64,000 nt of DNA. Source: Chinchilla lanigera. Taxonomy: Eukaryota > Chordata > Mammalia > Rodentia > Chinchillidae. This document shows positions 58,196 through 64,000 of this stretch, piece after piece (the first letter of the stretch is position 1; every line of letters starts with the position of its first letter). The DNA lies in the NCBI RefSeq assembly GCF_000276665.1, contig NW_004955434.1, forward strand, positions 20,743,562 to 20,807,561, given 5' to 3'. Below the pieces are notes generated by a model. It worked only from the letters and a program-made list of their open reading frames with translations. It made no database searches and had not been told where the DNA came from. The translations under genes and the position numbers were made by a program.

Positions 58196-58370
58196 GGGTG
58201 TGGCACAATAAATACCTTCCAAAAACTATGCCACCAAATTGCTCTAGGCTTCATTGAAAAGCAAAGGACATTTTGTTGCTTCGATTGTTAATATAGTTAA
58301 GAAGCCTAGACATAAAGTAAAACCTTATTCATGGAAATTATCATCATGAGGTCATAATTTATAGCATTAT
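58196..58370. repeat. 175-bp dispersed segment, copy 2
   Basis: Partner of 55429-55603, 2.77 kb downstream. The MLT1-like LTR at 57.1-57.5 kb lies between the copies. Family not recognised. Confidence 0.75.
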
Positions 58371-60000
58371 GCCAGGCAAGAATGTATTCAGTTCCAAGAA
58401 ATAGATCTATAATGGAAATAAGATATGTAAGCCTTTTAAAAACTTAGATCTTCTAAAAATACATATTTAGTTATTAGAGTATCTTTGTTAAAAATGTTGT
58501 CTCTGAGCAATACTCTATGAGGATAGTTTGTATTATTCTTTATATTTGAAAGCGATCTGATTACATTTCCCTTAAATATTAAAAATGCTGAACTCTAATT
58601 CATTTACATGATTCTCAAGTGTTTGAACTACTGAATTTCTATAAATTAGCTTGACAGAAGTACTGTATCATTCAGAAGCACTTTTAACAAAGCTGAAGAT
58701 AATACAGAAAAGAGAAAATTAAATTTTATCCCTGGATAATTAAGATTAAGTGTAATAATTTCCAGAATTATTATTTTGCATAGTCCAGTTAAAATCCCAA
58801 GATACTTATATTTCTGTTTTTACCTGAGGTAGATATTAAAATAACAAACATCTTTTATAAACTGTAGTCATATACTTCACTTTATATCTGGTAATCTTCA
58901 TTTCTTTTTATCTCTTTCATGATTTGTTACAACAGAAAGGTGGGTACTAGTTTCCTAGTAAAATTTGTATTTTGGAGTCAAGTTTAATGTTTGGTAGTCA
59001 TGTAGTTGGTTTTTTTCTTCACGCATGCCTGCTTTTTTTTTAAGGAAATGAGAGAGGTGCCAAACTACCAATAGATAGACTGTAATTTCTGAGGCAACCT
59101 AAGTCAATTGTGCTTCCAAGTTTGAAGTATGCTTATACTTCACCATCTACAGTCTGGCTGTTGTCTGTAGATTATTCGCTCGCTGAAGGAAAGCGCTGTA
59201 CATCTAACTCACTTGTGTGCAGATGGCCCTCATTTCAGAAGCAAGCTGTGTTCCAAGTCATTTTTAAGCCAAGCCTCACATACTTGTAGGCCCCACCTTA
59301 TGCATGGTGGCCATTCACCTCATATGGCAAGTATTTCTGTGCACGTAAACCTCTGTGTGATTCTGACTTAGGCTGCCCTACCTAAAATGGTTCTCAGGTC
59401 CTCTTCTGTCTACTGCAGACTTATGATGACCTCTCCTTGAAACTTCCTCTGGCATCCCAGGTGGTCTGATCTGTCCCTCTCCCTGTCTCATACCTTACAC
59501 AGTATGTATTATAATGAGGCATATCAGAATTATTACAGATTGAAGAAGAAAAACACACAGTTAATAGCTTCTTAAGAAAATTGTGTCTTCCCTTTTTGAA
59601 TCAGAATCTAGCTTAGAGAAGGTGTTGAAGTCATGTTTATTAAGTAAATTTCTGAAAGAATTAAAAGGTCAGTTGTTTCAAACTCAGACAGTCTTCTTCT
59701 ATTTTCCCATAGAGATATAGAAAGAGTCAGCACCCCCAGTCTAACTTACAAGTGACTCTTTAATCAACAATACAATTAAAATAGAAATCCAGTAGCCACA
59801 TTCTTTTTAAACTGTGCGTTATGAACTGGGTAACAGTGTTTATATACAAAATTTATTCAAAATATCAGTGGAGGATACCAAGACTCTTCTTCCTTAAAAG
59901 GGAATGTTGGCTTCTGAGAGGTGAAAGGAATGTCTTTCAGGTCTTAAAGCTTGGTTATGGGTCCTGTGTGGTCTGCATCCCAAAATCTAGAAAGAAAGCA
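58371..60000. other. Unique sequence
   Basis: No repeat or exon recognised. Confidence 0.4.
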
Positions 60001-60001
60001 A

Positions 60002-60378
60002 TGTCAACCATCTTTCTATCACTGCGATAAAATATTGGAGATAAATAGCTTATGAAAAGGAAAAGGCTTTTATGGCTTATGGTTTTAGTTCATGGTTGTT
60101 TGGTTCTTTTGCTTTTGGCCCTGTGGCAAAACAGTAAATCACAGCGGAAGCATGTGGGGGAGGGAAGGGTTCTCCTGGCAGTTGGAGATAAAGACAGGAG
60201 AGAAGGAGCTGGAGACCCAACATTCCTTTCAAGGGTGCAGGCTGCGCCCCAGTGATCTGCTACCTCCTAACAGGCCCCATCTCTTGAAAGTTCCTCCATC
60301 TCTCAATAATTTCACAGACTAGTGACAAAGTTTTGAATACATGGGCTTTGGAGGAACACTTATCCAAACTATAGCAGC
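60002..60378 (-). mobile_element. MaLR solo LTR, antisense
   Basis: Contains 'ctatcactgcgataaaatat', 'aaggcttttatggcttatgg', 'ttagttcatggttgtttggt', 'cagtgatctgctacctccta' with 'acaggccccatctcttgaaa', and the right end 'aacacttatccaaactatag'. Reversed MaLR layout; no internal region. Confidence 0.72.
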
Positions 60379-61539
60379 TGGTTATAGGTTCCTGGGCATA
60401 GAAGAGCCAGAACTCTAATCTCTTTACCTTCTCCATATTACCATCCCTGCCCATGGCAAAAAATTTAACAAGAGTAATCCTTATGCACCACATTTGCATA
60501 GATACAAGACAGAAAAGATGTACCGATGGAAAACATCACTGTCCGTGAATAGCCCTCATATCATTTTAGAAGGAGGAGTGATTCTCAGATCATCCACTTG
60601 GATGCAGCAGTTGAAGAGGACAGCAGGTGAAGTGGCCACTACTTAAGGCCAAAGAACAGTGATGTGGAGATGAATCACCCATCTGTGTGAAATAATGTTA
60701 AAGGATGCGCCAGCAACACTTATGGTAGAGACCAGAAGGCCAAAAGTTCATGAGTGTGGTTTTTATATACCTTAAGAACTGTGATGTGACACTTGCCTTT
60801 TGTTTTGTTTTGAACTGCCCAGCTCTGCCACATGCCAGAAAATAAATTTAGATGGAGACAGATTTTAGATCAATTTAAGGGAGAACTTTATATAATAAAA
60901 GTTTGCTGTCTAGAGAAGAGCTGCATTTTACTAAGATCTTTAAGACATGAACTCAGTGACTTTTTGGCCAGTATGTTATGGAAGGAATGTGAGACATTAA
61001 AAATTAGACTTAACAAACGACCAGGGTTTCTTCTAACCCTGAAGTTCTATCATTTGATATGATGTTTTATGTATTTTCCCATCTGACCAAAAAATATCCC
61101 AGGTAATTCTTTGCCAGGGAAGCACGCTTGGGAAACATAAAGTTTCCCATCTTTAATCACCATGTCCCACGAAAACAGGCAGGCCCTCGTGTAGAGTCGG
61201 GTGATAGAGGAGGACGCCTTCGCAGATGCTGTCCCTCCTCTCGCATCGGACTGCTGCTCATCGTTTCTACGTCTTCTATTTGCCTTCGGCTCAGAACACC
61301 TGTGACTCTTTCACTGCACTTTTCTGAATTCAGTACGATGCCTGACCTGGGGAGAGGAAAAGAAGTTGCCAAGAATTCTGCACTAAAGTCCAGAACTGGA
61401 AGCTGGCTGGGAGAGGAGCGGGAAAGGGGCCCCTGGACTGAGGAACAATACGAATAAAGACCTAAAAGCCAGAGGGAGAGAGTCATTCTTGGGGAAATGC
61501 CCTTGCATGGCTGGGAGGTAGTATCCAAAAGAGAAAACA
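60379..61539. other. Unique noncoding sequence
   Basis: The minus strand is open for 134 codons at 61157-61561 and the plus strand for 109 (61128-61457) over the same bases. Neither product is recognised, and mutual openness argues against coding. Confidence 0.35.
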
Positions 61540-61600
61540 GAGACAGATGAGGCCCTGGCACGTAATGAGTGTTCAGTAAATGTTACAGAACATTTGAATG
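61540..61600 (+). repeat. MIR 3' tail, sense
   Basis: 'ggccctggcacgtaatgagt' followed by 'gttcagtaaatgttacagaa' matches the terminal gtgcctggcacatagtaggcgctcaataaatgtt motif of MIR or L2. Confidence 0.6.
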
Positions 61601-62260
61601 CGACCGGAGAGAGAAGATGTACCATGAAATCTCCTTCTTAAAGTCCAGTTAGGGGTTGCTGTGAGAGGTTCTGAGAGCCATGTGCATACCAAATGATTTA
61701 TAGTTTATAAAATACACACATTACTTTCCTCCCAAACAATGTGAGGATTTAAAAAACTGAAAAGGATTACAAACTTATGGTAGCTTTCTATCGGATTTTT
61801 AGGCAAAATATATTAAAATTACATGTATTCTCCTACAAATAACTGAGAATATATTTTACATTAAATGAGAGTTGAAAGGCTGAAATTTGCTAATCTGGAA
61901 TATATACTTGTCTCTTAACATTCTTTTCCCTTGGAGGCACGTTCCTATTCCCCAACCAGACACCATTTATCAATTTTGTTTAAGTATCATTTGCTTAATG
62001 TACCAGTTCCCTTTTTATGCCTCCGTGGCGGGCCAGGCAGAGCCTTCTTGTGCTGGATTCTCCAGTACTTCAGACCCACTCTACCTTCATTGGTATCTTT
62101 TTTTGCAATCCCCAGGCGTTTACTCCTGCTAATTCAGGGAAATGACTTGGAAACCATCATTGCCCATTCTACCTACTGTCCCACTTCTCTGTATCCATTG
62201 GTGGCAAAACCTGTCAAATATATTCCATCCTTTCGATTTCCATTTCCGTTCCTCCTTTTC
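61601..62260. other. Unique noncoding sequence
   Basis: Nothing recognised. Confidence 0.4.
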
Positions 62261-62269
62261 TTCATCTTA

Positions 62270-63500
62270 TCCCAGTGATGCTTTCATCGCTACCATTCCA
62301 CCGGAACTGTCTCTGTCTAGCTCAGCACTGATCTGCACATTATGAAACCAGACCAACTTTCCATGTGCCTGTTCATGACCTCACAGGTTGGCCAATGCAT
62401 CTTCCTTGGAATCTTTGTGTACTTCTCTTCCAGAGCAAAACATCCTCTTGGTTTTCTTCCCATTTCTCTGACTGCTATTTCTAAGATTCCTTTGCTTATT
62501 CTTCCTCTTATCATGGCTCAAAACATAGATTGTGTCTCTACTCAGTCTATGTTCATGCCCTTGGAGTGTCATCCAGCTTCACTGCTTTAAATAGGATTGA
62601 TGTCCTGAGACTCCTAAAATTTAACTCTGCTCTGGACTTCTTCCCTCAACTCCAGACTTGTACATCCAACTGCTTACCTACGGCTCCACTTGGATGTCTA
62701 AAAGGAACCCCACTGAGACGGATCCTGATTTTCTCCCTGTGTCAGTTTGTGGCTACTCCACTCTTCTAGTTACTTAGGCTGAATGCCACTGAGTTATCTT
62801 TGACTCTTTTCAGCCAGACCTAAATCAGATACTAATACTACTGGCTCTGCGATCAAACTGGACCTTAACTCACCACACTTGCTTATACCACTACCTAAGC
62901 CAACAACACGTAAGTCAACATTACCTTTCCCGGGAGGCATTACCCCCTAACTGGTTTCCACTCCCAGCTTGACCCTAATGTTTGTTCTCAGTGAAGCAGC
63001 CAGAGTATAATAGAGTGGCGTAGTCTAAATTGGCTCTCCTTTTCACTTAAAGTAAAAACCAGAGTCAGAGCCATGGCAGTAGGCCCTCCAGGGGCCCATT
63101 CACCACTACTCCCAGCCTCGCCACACCTCCTGTGTGCTTCTGAGCTCATTCTGTTCTAGACACCGGCCTTCTTGCTCTTCAGAGATCCCTAGTTCATTCA
63201 CACTTGCTGTCCAGTCTATGTGCTCTGCTTTTCCTCCTAGACATCCACATAGTTTGTCCCCTGCCAGTTCAAATCTTCCCACAGTGGCACCATCTCTGAC
63301 AGGTCGCCATTTTGGTAAGGCCTTCCCTGAGTACCGTATTTCAGTTGCAGCTTCCCACCATGGCTTGCCTTTCTCCTTGCTTTATAGTTCCTTGCTTCAT
63401 ATTTCTCATTTAGCACTTCTGCATAATTTATGGATTGCCTTGTTTTTCCATGAGAATATCATGTTTGTCCTTCCCTCCACTAAGGTGTATACAGAAACGT
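62270..63500 (+). repeat. Ancient LINE-like 3' block (L2-type?)
   Basis: C/T-rich sense sequence with 'cagtgaagcagccagagtat', 'cacttaaagtaaaaaccaga', 'cttcttgctcttcagagatc' and 'gtaaggccttccctgagtac'. This is the order of a common ancient LINE-type repeat that also appears at 33.96 kb. Frames up to 136 codons come from it and are not genes. Family name uncertain. Confidence 0.5.
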
Positions 63501-64000
63501 GCAAGGGCCTAGTTAAAATTCCGTATTTCTTGATGAGTAAGTAAAGTAGATGGAATGGATATCTATATTTAGATCTCTAGAGACTGACTCACTCATATTC
63601 CTTCTGTTTCGATTCCAAATCATTCTGACAAATAGAGCACTTGGGTCACCAAACCTGTCTGTCTTTCTGAATATACACGACAGCAGTGGCATTATTATCC
63701 TAATGTTTTCTGGCATCTTTATTCACAGAAATATCATCTTGCTCAAGCAAACAGTAGTGATAGAAAGGTCGATTACAAAATGTACTGCTGTCACAACAAA
63801 AAAAACCCCACTTTCCTATTTCAGTACGTTGATATTTGTATTTAATAATAGAATATATTTTCATCACTTCTGGGGGATTTTAGGAGCATTCAGGGTACAC
63901 TAGAGGCAGATCTTTCTGTATACTTGGGTCATAGTAGTGAATAAGGAAGATTCACCTTTTTGCCCCCACGGAGTTTAAAAGAATTGTGAAGAGAGCAAAT
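63501..64000. other. Unique AT-rich sequence
   Basis: Nothing recognised. A 117-codon frame at 63550-63903 lies in AT-rich DNA and is not recognisable. Confidence 0.4.

Noticed and set aside
63134..63544. 136-codon frame
   Set aside because: Falls within the same type of LINE-like block (62.3-63.5 kb).
1..64000. CRISPR arrays, operons, phage or other prokaryotic systems
   Set aside because: No short regularly spaced repeats, no dense coding and no ribosome-binding sites; the repeat content is plainly mammalian.

Overview
This window looks like nuclear DNA from a rodent, in an intergenic region or a long intron. The evidence is the interspersed repeats: tRNA-Ala-derived ID SINEs with short target-site duplications, 7SL-derived B1 SINEs carrying the internal 29-bp duplication, fused B1-ID dimers, ERVL-MaLR LTRs, ancient MIRs, L1 fragments and Tigger-type DNA transposons. 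No muroid B2 or B4 element was recognised. Active-looking IDs together with 29-bp-duplicated B1s and B1-ID dimers suggest a non-murid lineage, perhaps Castorimorpha (beaver or kangaroo-rat side). That species call is an inference from memory of the families. No open frame encodes a protein I recognise, and the longest are about 150 codons. I therefore report no CDS, rRNA, tRNA or CRISPR.

Layout. 1-10 kb is AT-rich unique sequence with two overlapping old L1 3' ends (3.4-4.8 kb, split by a MaLR LTR), a clean B1 insertion (5.9 kb), MIRs, and a homeodomain-motif-rich unique block (8.6-9.2 kb). 10.6-14.2 kb is a nest of L1 sequence: one ORF2 fragment hit by an ID, by an antisense L1 piece and by a B1, then a second sense L1 fragment running to its 3' end. 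A 100-base assembly gap sits inside a CT/CA microsatellite at 14.8 kb. 15-26 kb is largely unique. It holds a perfect p53-type response element (15.42 kb), an MLT1 LTR, a 91-bp segment present twice, a perfect CTCF motif (23.66 kb) beside a MER2/Tigger element, and two blocks that look like conserved noncoding elements.

26-33 kb is repeat-rich: a B1-ID dimer, IDs, three MaLR LTRs, and an unexplained locus at 28.66-29.2 kb built of three in-frame 42-bp repeats followed by a roughly 175-bp tandem duplication. 33-50 kb mixes LINE and LTR fragments, MIRs, a GC-rich spot with a perfect NRF1 motif (36.98 kb), a young ID (42.7 kb), a MaLR LTR, a hAT-like MITE, a Tigger element and a B1. 50.5-51.3 kb is a CpG-rich block with an Sp1 box and a perfect CTCF motif on the minus strand. 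It faces the 23.66-kb site in convergent orientation. 51.5-64 kb holds a near-identical 117-bp tandem duplication, an AT minisatellite, old antisense L1 sequence, two LTRs, a 175-bp dispersed pair and a LINE-like 3' block.

The window shows no gene pathway. What may matter functionally is regulatory: the p53 element, the convergent CTCF pair (about 27.4 kb apart), the NRF1 and Sp1 GC-rich spots, and the candidate conserved elements. All repeat names come from recognition by eye, not from a database search.
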